Part shown: piece after piece, positions 1-8,217 of the stretch
Layout: each line of letters begins with the position of its first letter
Position numbering within the stretch: the stretch's first letter is position 1
Assembly: GCA_011947345.1 (NCBI GenBank)
Contig: JAAVTG010000121.1
Location: forward strand, 1 to 63,922
DNA length: 63,922 nucleotides
Direction of reading: 5' to 3'
Source of the DNA: Phytophthora quininea
Taxonomy: Eukaryota; Oomycota; Peronosporomycetes; Peronosporales; Peronosporaceae
Made by a program: the position numbers and the translations under genes
The notes under the pieces: model-generated
What the model saw: only the letters and a program-made list of their open reading frames with translations
Databases searched by the model: none
Told to the model about the DNA's origin: nothing

Positions 1-464
1 CGCTGTTTCCGAGGTGCGAAAGCGATGGACTGCCTTGTTCCAGATAGCACAGCACCACTCTCGTGCTTGGACTGCCTTTGACTGCAACTCGGCACCGGTT
101 CCCAGTCTTCCGGTCCATGAATTCGACGAGCAACATCATCGTCTTCAGAAGCCGCTGACGTCGTGGATCACGAACTGCTGGATCTCGGTTTGGTCTCCTG
201 GGTAAATGCGGCATTTGCCCGAGAACGCATTTCTTGACCTTGTGGGTCTTTCAGGAGAGTGCAGGAACTGAACGACTTGTCCTTGAAAATGTAGACGGTC
301 TGGCCCGTAGCCGTCTCGGTGACGGACGCGCTTCCTCCGCATCCCACGTTGACAAGAACTCGCGTTGGCGATGGAGTGACCCAGCTGGCGTCAAGAGATC
401 GAATTGGCTTGACAGGCGACTGCAAAGGAACGCTTAATAGCTCAGCCGAGTTGGAGTTCCCCAT
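1..464 (-). pseudogene. LURP-one/tubby-like paralog 1, partial, frameshifted
   Basis: Paralog 1 of a five-member family whose proteins begin MGNSNSAELL. The start codon is at 464 and the gene runs off the left edge. The visible part matches the LURP-one-related (tubby C-terminal-like) pattern: an early strand ending in VYIFKDK, then LLKDPQGQE, then a strand pair around YPGDQTEIQQFVIHD and VEFMDRKTG. The frame changes at least twice (about 240-330 and about 150), so no single ORF covers it. The family is small (about 200-220 residues), with no signal peptide or membrane segment. In plants LURP-one proteins are linked to defence; the role in oomycetes is unknown to me. It may be a pseudogene or a gene with sequencing indels. 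Confidence 0.6.
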
Positions 465-483
465 TTCGGAGCTGTTTGGTCGT

Positions 484-505
484 ATGAAGAAGGCTGGAAA
501 GTGAA
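484..505 (-). promoter_or_regulatory. Core promoter of paralog 1 (Inr/FPR-like)
   Basis: On the minus strand TTCACTTTCCAGCCTTCTTC lies about 20-40 bases before the start codon. It resembles the oomycete initiator (YCAYTYY-type) followed by a pyrimidine-rich flanking region. The same block precedes paralogs 2, 3, 4 and 5. The stretch 506-786 to its right holds nothing else I can recognise. Confidence 0.45.
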
Positions 506-786
506 GCGATCGCCATGGGAAGACTATGCTTGGTGCGACAGCATTTTGGTGGCTGCATGGAAAGTAAGCCATGAAAAATAATATTCGTGGAATGCTCAAG
601 TGCTTGCATCAAGACAACCGAACCCTGCGGTTCCAACTACGAAATGGTGATCAATAAAAGCTATCCTGATACATGTGCTGCGCAAGCGGTGAAAGCAAAG
701 GTGCGTGTGGTGTAGTTGACAATTAATGGATTGATGCAGTTGAATAATGACGCAGTGAAAGCTCAACGATGGAGAAATTCCATCAC

Positions 787-1458
787 CTACCCAGAGGTAG
801 TAGCACTAGTGCGTTCCGCCTGCAGATACGCGTATCGTGTCTGCCACATCAGCAGAAGTAGCGTCAAATCGACTCCAGCTGCGGCGTCGATGGAGAATTC
901 CTCGTTGGTGAATCCCGTATGTTCACGCTGGATGCGGCCAATCGGTTGGTATCGGGCTTGGTTCTGTTCGAAGTCTTTGCTGTTGCCAAGCTGCGAAAGC
1001 GATGGACTGCCCAGCTCCAAGTAGCATAGCACCACTTTGGTGCTAGCACTTCCTTTGATTGCGACTCGGCACTGGTTGCCAGTCTTGCGGTCGACAAACT
1101 CAACGACCAAGACCATCGTCTTGAAGAGGCCGCTAATATCGTGGATCTCGAATTGAGACGTCTCGGTCTGGTCTCCTTGGAAAATGCTGCATTTCCCCGA
1201 GAAGGCTTTCATCTGCGAAGTGACGAGGATTTGGCCGTGGGGTCCTTCAAAAGGTGCGGGAGCTCAGTATTTTGTCCTTGAACGTGTAGACGACCTGGTT
1301 GGTGGCCAAGTCGGTGACCACTGCACTTGTTCCGCACCCAACCTTGATGTGAAGACGGTGGGCGACTGAGAGACCCAACTGACATCCAAAGCTCTAATCG
1401 GTTTGACGGGCGATTGCAGAGGGATGCTCAGTAGTTCGGCCGAGTTTGAGTTTCCCAT
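787..1458 (-). pseudogene. LURP-one/tubby-like paralog 2, frameshifted
   Basis: Second copy of the MGNSNSAELL family, start codon at 1458, stop TAG at 787-789. The N-terminal third (to about 1345) and the C-terminal two thirds (from about 1255 down) are in different frames, with a third frame between them, so at least two single-base changes separate the pieces. The C-terminal piece is clean and shows the family core: CSIFQGDQTETSQFEIHD, VEFVDRKTGNQCRVAI, CYLELGSPSLSQLGN, IGRIQREHTGF, and the terminal AAGVDLTLLLLMWQTRYAYL block followed by a short Ser/Thr tail. Function is unknown. Whether it is a pseudogene or carries assembly errors cannot be decided here. Confidence 0.65.
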
Positions 1459-1475
1459 TGGAGCAATTGATCGCG

Positions 1476-1497
1476 TGAAGAAGATTGCAAAGTGAGG
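1476..1497 (-). promoter_or_regulatory. Core promoter of paralog 2 (Inr/FPR-like)
   Basis: On the minus strand CTCACTTTGCAATCTTCTTC sits 18-40 bases before the ATG of paralog 2 and is nearly the same as the block before paralog 4. It fits the oomycete Inr plus FPR arrangement. Confidence 0.5.
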
Positions 1498-1674
1498 CTT
1501 GAACGCAACCGGTATTAGCTTGTGCGCTGTGGCTTACAAGCAATACTAGCCAAAGAGTCGAGCTGATACATCATGAATAAGATACGCTTAGAAGTTACAA
1601 GGATCGACTTGTGGATCCTCGTTAAGGAAATTCTTGCTTCACTATGACGTACTTCAAAGTCATGTATTCAAACA

Positions 1675-2339
1675 TTACGCTAAACTACTCCGCTCCCGCC
1701 TCAGATACTCGTATCTCACGTGCCACATCAGTAGCAGCAACGTCAGGTCGACACCAGCAGCAGCTTCGATGGAGTACTCCTTGTGCGTGAACCCGCTGTG
1801 GGTCTGTGCAATTCGTCCGACCGGTTGGTATTGGTCGCGGCTCTCCCTGAAGTGCTTGCTCTTCTCGAGTAGGAGAGCAAGGGACTGCCCCATTCCAAGT
1901 AGCACACCGCCATCTTGGCGCTTGGTTCCCCTTCGACAGCAACGCGACACTCCGTTCCAGTCTTGCGGTCGACGAATTCAGCGACCAACAACATGGGGTC
2001 AAAGGTGCTGCTAGTGTCGTCGATCACGAACTGCTGGGTCTCGGTCTGGTCTCCTTCGAAGATCCGGCACTTCCCAGTCCACCCGCTGCGCTTGATGGTG
2101 ATGAGAGTTTGGTCTTGCGGGTCTTTAAGAAGGACGTTGGGCTCAGTAAATTTATCTCGGAACGTGTAGACGACCTGCTTGGTAGCCGAGTCGGAGACCG
2201 TCACGTTCGCTCCTGCTCCAGTTTCGATGTGGAGTTGCATTGGGGTCTCCGTGACCCAGCCGATGTCGAGTGCTTGGGTCGGCTTTGCAGGCGGCTGCAA
2301 CGGAACTTCCAGCAGTTCTGCAGAGTTGGAGTTCCCCAT
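1675..2339 (-). CDS. LURP-one/tubby-like paralog 3 (one frame break)
   Basis: Third paralog, ATG at 2339, stop TAA at 1675-1677, about 220 residues if the single break is ignored. An upstream in-frame ATG at 2387 exists, but 2339 matches the start used by all paralogs. Core blocks are visible in order: LDIGWVTETP, VVYTFRDK, LLKDPQDQTLITI, RIFEGDQTETQQFVID, VAEFVDRKTGTECRVAV, CYLEWGSPLL, then in another frame EKSKHFRESRDQYQPVGR and VDLTLLLLMWHVRYEYL. The frame change falls at about 1870, where the run reads CTCTCCTAC; the near-identical inverted copy near 30060 reads CTCTCCCTAC and stays open across that site. A base missing in a C run is therefore the simplest explanation. Confidence 0.65.
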
Positions 2340-2480
2340 TGATGAGCTGTTGGTGCTGCGATGAAAATTGCCAAGTGACGCTGACAATGTTGTCGGCTTC
2401 TACTGGATGTCGACAAAGTGTATCATCTTCTGGATAGATGACATGCAAAAGAACAACTCGTGGGTGAACTTTAAGCACGT
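1680..2480 (-). repeat. Left arm of inverted duplication (paralog 3 unit)
   Basis: Paralog 3 and about 130 bases upstream of it recur in opposite orientation at 22860-23328 plus 29926-30246, where the second Copia element now interrupts the copy. Both coding sequence and 5' flank match almost base for base. Similarity stops at about 30246, just after the YEYLRR codons. Confidence 0.8.
2357..2378 (-). promoter_or_regulatory. Core promoter of paralog 3 (Inr/FPR-like)
   Basis: On the minus strand GTCACTTGGCAATTTTCATC lies 20-40 bases before the ATG. TCACTTGG followed by CAATTTTC is a good fit to the oomycete Inr and FPR pair. The rest of 2379-2692 is the duplicated upstream flank and contains no further gene. 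Confidence 0.5.
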
Positions 2481-2692
2481 GACGACACACTATAATTTTC
2501 TGTCTCCTATCGACGCTTCTTAACTACGACTAGCATGCTCGGGGGCATTCGGCGGCTTAGACGTGCTTGACCTCTTTACAACTAGTCATCTTTCTTGTCC
2601 AACGAAGTTATCGAGAGATACCGATCATTAGAAAAAGGACTTGTAACCATGCTGAGCAGTCAGTCCCCAAAAGTCCACCCAAAAGAAAAAAC

Positions 2693-3993
2693 ATGCTAGC
2701 AACTGGAACGCCTAACTCAGACAGCGATGAGGTTGTTCGCGTTGCTCTCTACAAGCACAAGCAGCTCAGTCCACAGCAGTCCGAGAAGAAGCGCAAGATC
2801 AGCCACGCCACGCGAAAGGTGCCATCGATTCCTTCTCTCCCTCTGTAGGTACAAAACTGATCACGTTGCTGTCTTGTTCAGGAGTTGCTGGAAGAGGAGA
2901 TCAAGATCTTGGAGTCTGGCGTGGCGGTGATGAAGACTCGGGGCCTACCTGCCCAACTAAAAGTGCTGGACGACCCTGTGCTGCTCCCAATGGTGCAGGA
3001 GAACGCTGCACTGCGCTACTCGCTCCTGTCGCAACAACTTCGAGTTGCTAAAATGCAGTCGTCAATCTCCCAATGTCTGGTGAGTTGGTGTCTTCCGTTG
3101 TCTGTTCAATTCGAGCTGCTCACTCATCGCTTCTTGGCCAGACTGACCATCAGTTCTACCCACTCTACCGCCGTATCACTCTTGGCGATGATTGGGACGA
3201 ACGACGCTCGACGCTGCTGTCGATGCAGGAGGAGAGACTTCACAATGCACTGGAGTTTGTCACGGCGCTGGATCCGGAGACGCCGCTGTTCTCTGAGCAC
3301 AGATTCGAGACGGCTCAAGGAGACTTGTGCTGCGTCCGCTACGAGACCATCCAGTTCCCTGGAGTTGCTTCGCTCGAGCAAGTGTTCGAGGCCGTGTCGT
3401 TCTACAAGAACAACATGGAGATCATCGTCTCGGAGCAGTTGGGCCACGTCACTCTCCGCGACGACTACGACGAAGTGGACAGCAGTGCGTTCAACACCCG
3501 CATCCTCTCGACCAACGAGAGAGGCATCACCACAGAGGGAAACGTGGTCTCGTTTCGGCACTTGTTCAGAAACGGAGAGGACGGATACGAAGGCGAGCCT
3601 TGCGCCGTGCTGACTGCCAATTCGGTTGACTTGGACGAGCGATACCCCTACATTTCAACTGAAAGGATTCGCAAGGACATCTCAACTGCAGTTGTACTGA
3701 CGGCAAGTAGAAAGCTTACTCCTGAGGGTTCAGGAAGCGAGCTGATTGTCACAATGAGGCGCGTTGCTTTCATGAAGCTGCGACGTCCAGAATTCTCCGT
3801 GTCCGAGCAAGTGTTCGATGAGATTCGTGACGAAGTAGCCCAATGGTGCGGACTAATGCTCAAGACCGTTCGGGGATTGTGTACAACAACACCGGGTTTT
3901 AAACGCCCCGAGTGTTTGTTGGCCGCAGTAGGAAGCACGGCGCGGAGAGATAAAAACAAGCAGACGCCGTACACTTTCCCCGAATATATTTGA
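2693..3993 (+). CDS. START-like / M96-like oomycete protein, three exons
   Basis: A 391-residue protein assembled from three exons: 2693-2818, 2882-3079 and 3142-3993. Introns are short with GT...AG ends (63 and 62 bases), and both keep phase 0. The basic N-terminal exon (EKKRKISHATRK) runs into a leucine/glutamate-rich helix (ELLEEEIKILESGVAVM) that may be a short coiled coil or bZIP-like segment. The long third exon has the look of the expanded oomycete proteins often labelled M96 mating-specific or START-like: TDHQFYPLYRRI, VSFYKNNMEIIVSEQLGHV, IRKDISTAVVLTASRKL and EVAQWCGLMLKTVRG. That family label is from memory and weak; ligand and role are unknown. It is not obviously linked in function to its neighbours. 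Confidence 0.6.
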
Positions 3994-4071
3994 CAGCACA
4001 ATGAAAGATGGAGAGGTGATGACGAGAATTTCTCGTAAGGCTACCATTTACGAAAACGAAATGAAGAAACA

Positions 4072-4752
4072 ATGCGTTGTGGGACTATCAGTTTGGCAGA
4101 GAGATACGAGATTTCCTTGCCTGGTGGCACTCGCGTTCCGAGGCAATTGGGCAAGTACGTGGTGACTCCATCCCCCGATCTGAATGAAGTGGAGGAAGGC
4201 GCGTTTTTCCTCGAGTACGATTTCCCAATTCTGACTCTGAGAGAGGCGATAGCTCTTCTTGACATGGAAATGGAGAAGATGTTCGCACACGGCCAACTTT
4301 GTGAGTGGGAAGCAAATCAGGAGTTTGGAGGTGTTTATGGAATCGATTCCGACGGGTATCAATTCAACCTTCCAACGGACCCCACTGACGAAGGTTACCG
4401 CCACCAACTTATCCCAGACATCTCCTATGTCTGTAAGACTACGTGTCTCCAGGTGTCCCTTGAGGATGGGAATAAACAGTATGCGCCGTGCGTACCAACA
4501 GTTGTGATTGAGCGCATGTCGGCGATGAACGTCACGTTCGAAGAGCTCCAGATCAAGGTGTCGCGGTTTATCGAGGCTGGGACTCGGGAGGGCGCTATCG
4601 TCGATACAAAGAATAATCGGATCTGGATTCACAACCAAGGACAAGAACCTCATTTTATCCTGCTGGGAACACTCTCGTTTGGGTGGTGGCCAGGGTTTTC
4701 GTTGGATTGCATCGCGATGCGGGATTTCCGTGAGGAGTTCGGTTATCGGTAG
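4072..4752 (+). CDS. Uma2-type (DUF820) PD-(D/E)xK nuclease-fold protein
   Basis: A single-exon 226-residue ORF. An ATG 11 bases upstream is out of frame, so 4072 is the start. The C-terminal half follows the Uma2/DUF820 pattern abundant in cyanobacteria and other bacteria: IPDISYV (acidic residue after PD), PTVVIERMS (E on the next strand), then KVSRFIEAGTREGAIVD with the lysine and the characteristic Y/F-x-x-AG motif, and a closing NRIWIH strand. These are the D...E...K positions of the PD-(D/E)xK fold. Catalysis is inferred, and the bacterial relatives are mostly uncharacterised. The gene is intron-free and sits 78 bases after the previous gene on the same strand. A bacterial origin by transfer is plausible but not shown here. 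Confidence 0.65.
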   Translation: MRCGTISLAERYEISLPGGTRVPRQLGKYVVTPSPDLNEVEEGAFFLEYDFPILTLREAIALLDMEMEKMFAHGQLCEWEANQEFGGVYGIDSDGYQFNLPTDPTDEGYRHQLIPDISYVCKTTCLQVSLEDGNKQYAPCVPTVVIERMSAMNVTFEELQIKVSRFIEAGTREGAIVDTKNNRIWIHNQGQEPHFILLGTLSFGWWPGFSLDCIAMRDFREEFGYR

Positions 4753-4945
4753 GCATACGAAGACACCAGCGCTGGGGTTTGCGGGTGTGGTATTTTGATA
4801 TTTCAGGGAACCCATGGAGTGTTGAGCGCTGCTGCGAGGCGGCCGGTAGGAAGGAAGAGCAGGGCAGCGAAGCATTATGTTGGTGCTGACGCAAGCCAAG
4901 CGCTCGTAGTGAAAGCTGATAAATTGGCGTTTGTTTAGTTCGTGG

Positions 4946-6763
4946 CTACTCATCTTCTTCTTTGTCCTCTTCTTCGTCTTCTTCTTCGGATTCCTCAATT
5001 GTCACGTTCACGCGATGCCAAGCATTGTTCAAGACGCCGCGCATGTTCCAGATAGGAGCGATCGTGTCAGGCTGCACGTTGTAAGACGCGTCCACCGCCT
5101 TGCACATAATGTCGAGCTTCTTCGTTCCTGGAGGGACTTCAACATCTAGCTCCCAAGGCGTCCAAGCCCACGCACGGTTGTATCGCTGTCGCTTGCCAGA
5201 CTCGTGCAGCTCTGCAGGTGTCCATGTCTGCCCTCCATCAACGGAAATATCTACACGGATGATGTTGCGACCACCGCCACTCCACGCGTATCCTTTCACT
5301 GTCACAATTGAGCTGTCCGACATATCATCTACGAAATGAATGCTGCCGTTCTTGGGTTCGGTAATAGCAGATTGGACCGGCAGCTCCTGAATGGAATCGC
5401 CGGCAAACTTCCAGTAGTCGTCGCGTGAGTAGTCGACATTAGGCGGGAACCCTTTGTAGTCGCGTTGCTGCCAGAAACTGGGACTCTCTGAGCCCGAGAG
5501 GATGATACGGTGCAAGAATTTAACATTGCGAGCACCCACCGTACCTGGAACGATCACACGAAGAGGGAACCCGTGGTCTCGAGGAATCGTTTCGCCGTTC
5601 ATCTCGAACGCAAGCAACACGTCCTTGCGAGGATCTAACGCGGTCGCTACGGGGATTGATGCTCCGTACGAATTGCCTTCCGTATCGGCGTCTAGACCCT
5701 CGAATTGAACGTGCTGAATAACCGCGTTGCAGTCATCGCAAGCCTCCAAATTCTCCCCGACCTCGCAGTCGCACTTATCTGGTCGCGTTTCTTCATCGGT
5801 TATGCCAAGTTCTGCTAGCACATCGGACAGCAATACACCCGTCCAGTTGGCAGTGGACAGTGCCGTGGTATCCCAACTCAGTCCGTTGACTTGCTTCACG
5901 CCGGACATTTCGGCGCGTCGATTGCCTGCGCACTGAACGGTTGTCGTGACCGTGTGGTGCTTGAATTTGCTCTTGAGGTCGTCCAGTGTGAACTCTACCA
6001 CCTTGTCCTTGCCGATACCGAGTCCTAAAATCTTGAGTGTATAATTCTCAATGTCCACCTCAGGTACAGGCAAGTGGTTTCGAACGAAGAAGAGATCGTT
6101 TGGAGTGATGAACGACTGCATCAGCAACTCTGCTGGGGGCTCGGCATTAAACGGCATGCTGGAGTTTACCTTCAGCGCCGGGTGTCGAGTAGGATCGCGA
6201 CTGTAGGGGCCGTCTCCATATCTCTCTTTTCTCAGCGTCTCGAGCATCTGCACGTCTTCCTCGTTCAAGTTGCCGATCCGCAGTCTCTCCAGGATTTTGT
6301 GCACGTCTGCGTGGTTATGGGCAGCATAGAGCTGCCAAAAAGGCTCAATGGATCGTCCTGCTGCTAGTAAGATCTTGGTACCTCCAGGGTGCGACGCGAT
6401 GAACCTGGTGATGTCGTACACGCCGTGCTTGTAGACCACCCAAGTGCCGTCCTTCTTGGCGCCTGTGTGCTTCTGCACCTCGTTGAACGAGAATGTTGGT
6501 AAGTCAGGACGGATCTCTCCAGCTGGCACGGGTCTGTTGTCTGCTTCATCATCTGCAGACTCGCTCATAGCCGTGAGAATGCTCAGACTGGCGGCAGTTG
6601 CTGCGATGTAGCCGAGCAGCCAGTTGGAGTGCGATTTACGTCGGCTGCACGGCGAGTCAGCGAGCTGCAAAGGTGCCACTACACGCGCAGAAGAGTGGAG
6701 ATGGTGGAGGCGAACAGAGCGACGAGCGAGACGCCGTGTGGACTTGCCCAGAGCCGTCAGCAT
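4946..6763 (-). CDS. SUOX: Sulfite oxidase, mitochondrial
   Basis: Oxidises sulfite to sulfate with a molybdopterin centre and passes electrons to cytochrome c. I chose ATG 6763 because it opens a typical mitochondrial presequence (MLTALGKSTRRLARRSVRL); the ORF stays open 36 codons further upstream. A hydrophobic segment (WLLGYIAATAASLSILT) follows. Then comes a cytochrome b5 heme domain with HPGG and a second histidine in HNHADV, then the Mo-cofactor domain with its ligand cysteine in TTVQCAGNRR, and the dimerisation domain (GYAWSGGGRNI, WAWTPWELDV). Domain order and length (about 605 residues) match animal-type SUOX rather than plant SUOX, which lacks the heme domain. The C-terminus is an acidic tail of about 15 Glu/Asp. 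It is intact. Confidence 0.9.
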   Translation of the reverse strand: MLTALGKSTRRLARRSVRLHHLHSSARVVAPLQLADSPCSRRKSHSNWLLGYIAATAASLSILTAMSESADDEADNRPVPAGEIRPDLPTFSFNEVQKHTGAKKDGTWVVYKHGVYDITRFIASHPGGTKILLAAGRSIEPFWQLYAAHNHADVHKILERLRIGNLNEEDVQMLETLRKERYGDGPYSRDPTRHPALKVNSSMPFNAEPPAELLMQSFITPNDLFFVRNHLPVPEVDIENYTLKILGLGIGKDKVVEFTLDDLKSKFKHHTVTTTVQCAGNRRAEMSGVKQVNGLSWDTTALSTANWTGVLLSDVLAELGITDEETRPDKCDCEVGENLEACDDCNAVIQHVQFEGLDADTEGNSYGASIPVATALDPRKDVLLAFEMNGETIPRDHGFPLRVIVPGTVGARNVKFLHRIILSGSESPSFWQQRDYKGFPPNVDYSRDDYWKFAGDSIQELPVQSAITEPKNGSIHFVDDMSDSSIVTVKGYAWSGGGRNIIRVDISVDGGQTWTPAELHESGKRQRYNRAWAWTPWELDVEVPPGTKKLDIMCKAVDASYNVQPDTIAPIWNMRGVLNNAWHRVNVTIEESEEEDEEEDKEEDE

Positions 6764-7206
6764 GACGATCGCTAGGTGTTCTTTGTGCGCTTCTGCGGCA
6801 GTAGACGAAAATGCCGCTTTGTCAGCCAACCAGAGCGCGGAATCAGATCTACCACCGGAAAATTGCCTCATTTTCTTCTCGAGCCGTCCTCTTCGCGGTT
6901 CGAACTACTGCATTAGATATGGGGAAGAGGGGCGCATGAAGCGAGCAACTCATGAAGCGAGCAACTTCTTCGCGCTGCTGAGGTAGCATCAGATTTTGTG
7001 CGTGCATGGCGCGTGCCTCGTAGGTACCCACGCTTTGGCACAGTCGTAATCTTCTGTGGCAATAGCCACTTCAGGAATACGCTTGTGCCACCACCAGCGC
7101 ATCCTCAAATTACATATATTGTCACTGATTACCATCATTCCTATTCCGCCACGCACCCCAGCTCAATTTTCGGCCCCACTTTCGATTCCGCTCAACCGTA
7201 GGCAAG
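6764..7206. promoter_or_regulatory. Divergent promoter region, sulfite oxidase / nitroreductase
   Basis: About 440 bases between two genes reading away from each other. On the plus strand GCTCAATTTTCGGCC (about 7170) is a plausible initiator about 35 bases before ATG 7207. I see no clear counterpart for the other gene. Confidence 0.3.
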
Positions 7207-7950
7207 ATGCCGTCCCCGAGACTTCGACCGCCCTCGCCGCCGTCTCCACCGTCACCAGCATCGCGCTGGCCGTGTACGCCTTCAAGCTGCAGCAGCAGCT
7301 TCTCCCCAGCAGCAAGAAGACGGTGCGGACCGTCACCAAGACGACGACGCGCAATGCCCAGGAGACAAACTCTGGACCGCCGAGGAGCTCATCGCCGAGC
7401 GCCGCTCCGTGTTCCCAGTGGACTACGACGCCGACCGGAAAGTGCCAAAGGAGGTGCTGCAGAAAATGTTGGACAGCGCCAACTGGGCCCCCACCCACGG
7501 CCGCACTGAACCCTGGCGGTTCGTGGTCTTTGAGAGTCCCGGCAAGCGTCTGGAGGTCGGTCAACTGTTGGCCAACGTGTACCAGGAGATGGTGCCGGCC
7601 GACAAGTTCCTGCAGACCAAGTACGACAAGATGATCTTCAACTGCACGGCCGCCAGCTACGCCATCGCCATCTGCATGAAGCGCCAGAAGAGCGGCAAGA
7701 TCCCCGAGTGGGAGGAGATGTGCTCCGTGGCCTGCGCCGTGCAGAACATGCACCTGACGGCGGCGGCCCACGGTGTGGGAGCCTATTGGAGCTCTGGTCC
7801 CCCATCCTGTCGCAGCAGATGAAGGCCCACCTCAAATTGGGCGAGGACGACAAGTGCATGGGACTGTTCTACGTTGGAACAATCAAGGAAGGAGTCAAAC
7901 TGGCCAAGGGCGCTCGCAAGCCCATGGCCGAGAAGGTCACGTGGGTGTAG
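7207..7950 (+). CDS. Nitroreductase-family flavoprotein, frameshifted
   Basis: Predicted FMN-dependent oxidoreductase. The core is clear in one frame from about 7374 to 7795: WTAEELIAERRSVFPVDY, MLDSANWAPTHGRTEPWRF (the family's phosphate-contacting start), SYAIAICMKRQ and QNMHLTAAAHGVGAYWSS. It continues in another frame as ILSQQMKAHLKLG and MGLFYVGTIKEGVK to the stop at 7950. A hydrophobic helix (ALAAVSTVTSIALAVYAF) in a third frame probably belongs to the N-terminus after ATG 7207, suggesting a membrane-tethered protein. Three one-base changes (about 7220, 7365 and 7797) are therefore needed. They look like indels in otherwise well conserved coding sequence, so either assembly error or a very young pseudogene. 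Confidence 0.65.
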
Positions 7951-8039
7951 GGCCTTCATTGTTCAAAGATTAGAACTGTACGAAGAGATAAAGCGCCAAT
8001 TCAGACAGAAGTGTTCGTGGGAGTTGGCACTTCAGTAAT

Positions 8040-8217
8040 TGTTAGAAGCTGCACGACTAGACTCACACAGATAACTTGTTACTTTCAAAGTAAATCTTGG
8101 ACTGACTGGCCTAGCACCAGTTGCCTTTTCTACCATCACTCTTGATCTCGGTGCGCCAGTCTACTTCGTGACGATCCTCTGTCATCGTCACCAGCACTAC
8201 GGGAGCTACTTCTAACA
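8040..8217 (-). repeat. Copia-1 3' LTR
   Basis: 178 bases, TGTTAG...CTAACA on either strand. The last 107 bases of the pol reading frame run into this LTR, so pol stops inside it at 8111. Confidence 0.95.

Noticed and set aside
4048..4998. 316-codon minus-strand ORF opposite the Uma2-like gene
   Set aside because: No recognisable features; the plus-strand frame carries the conserved motifs.
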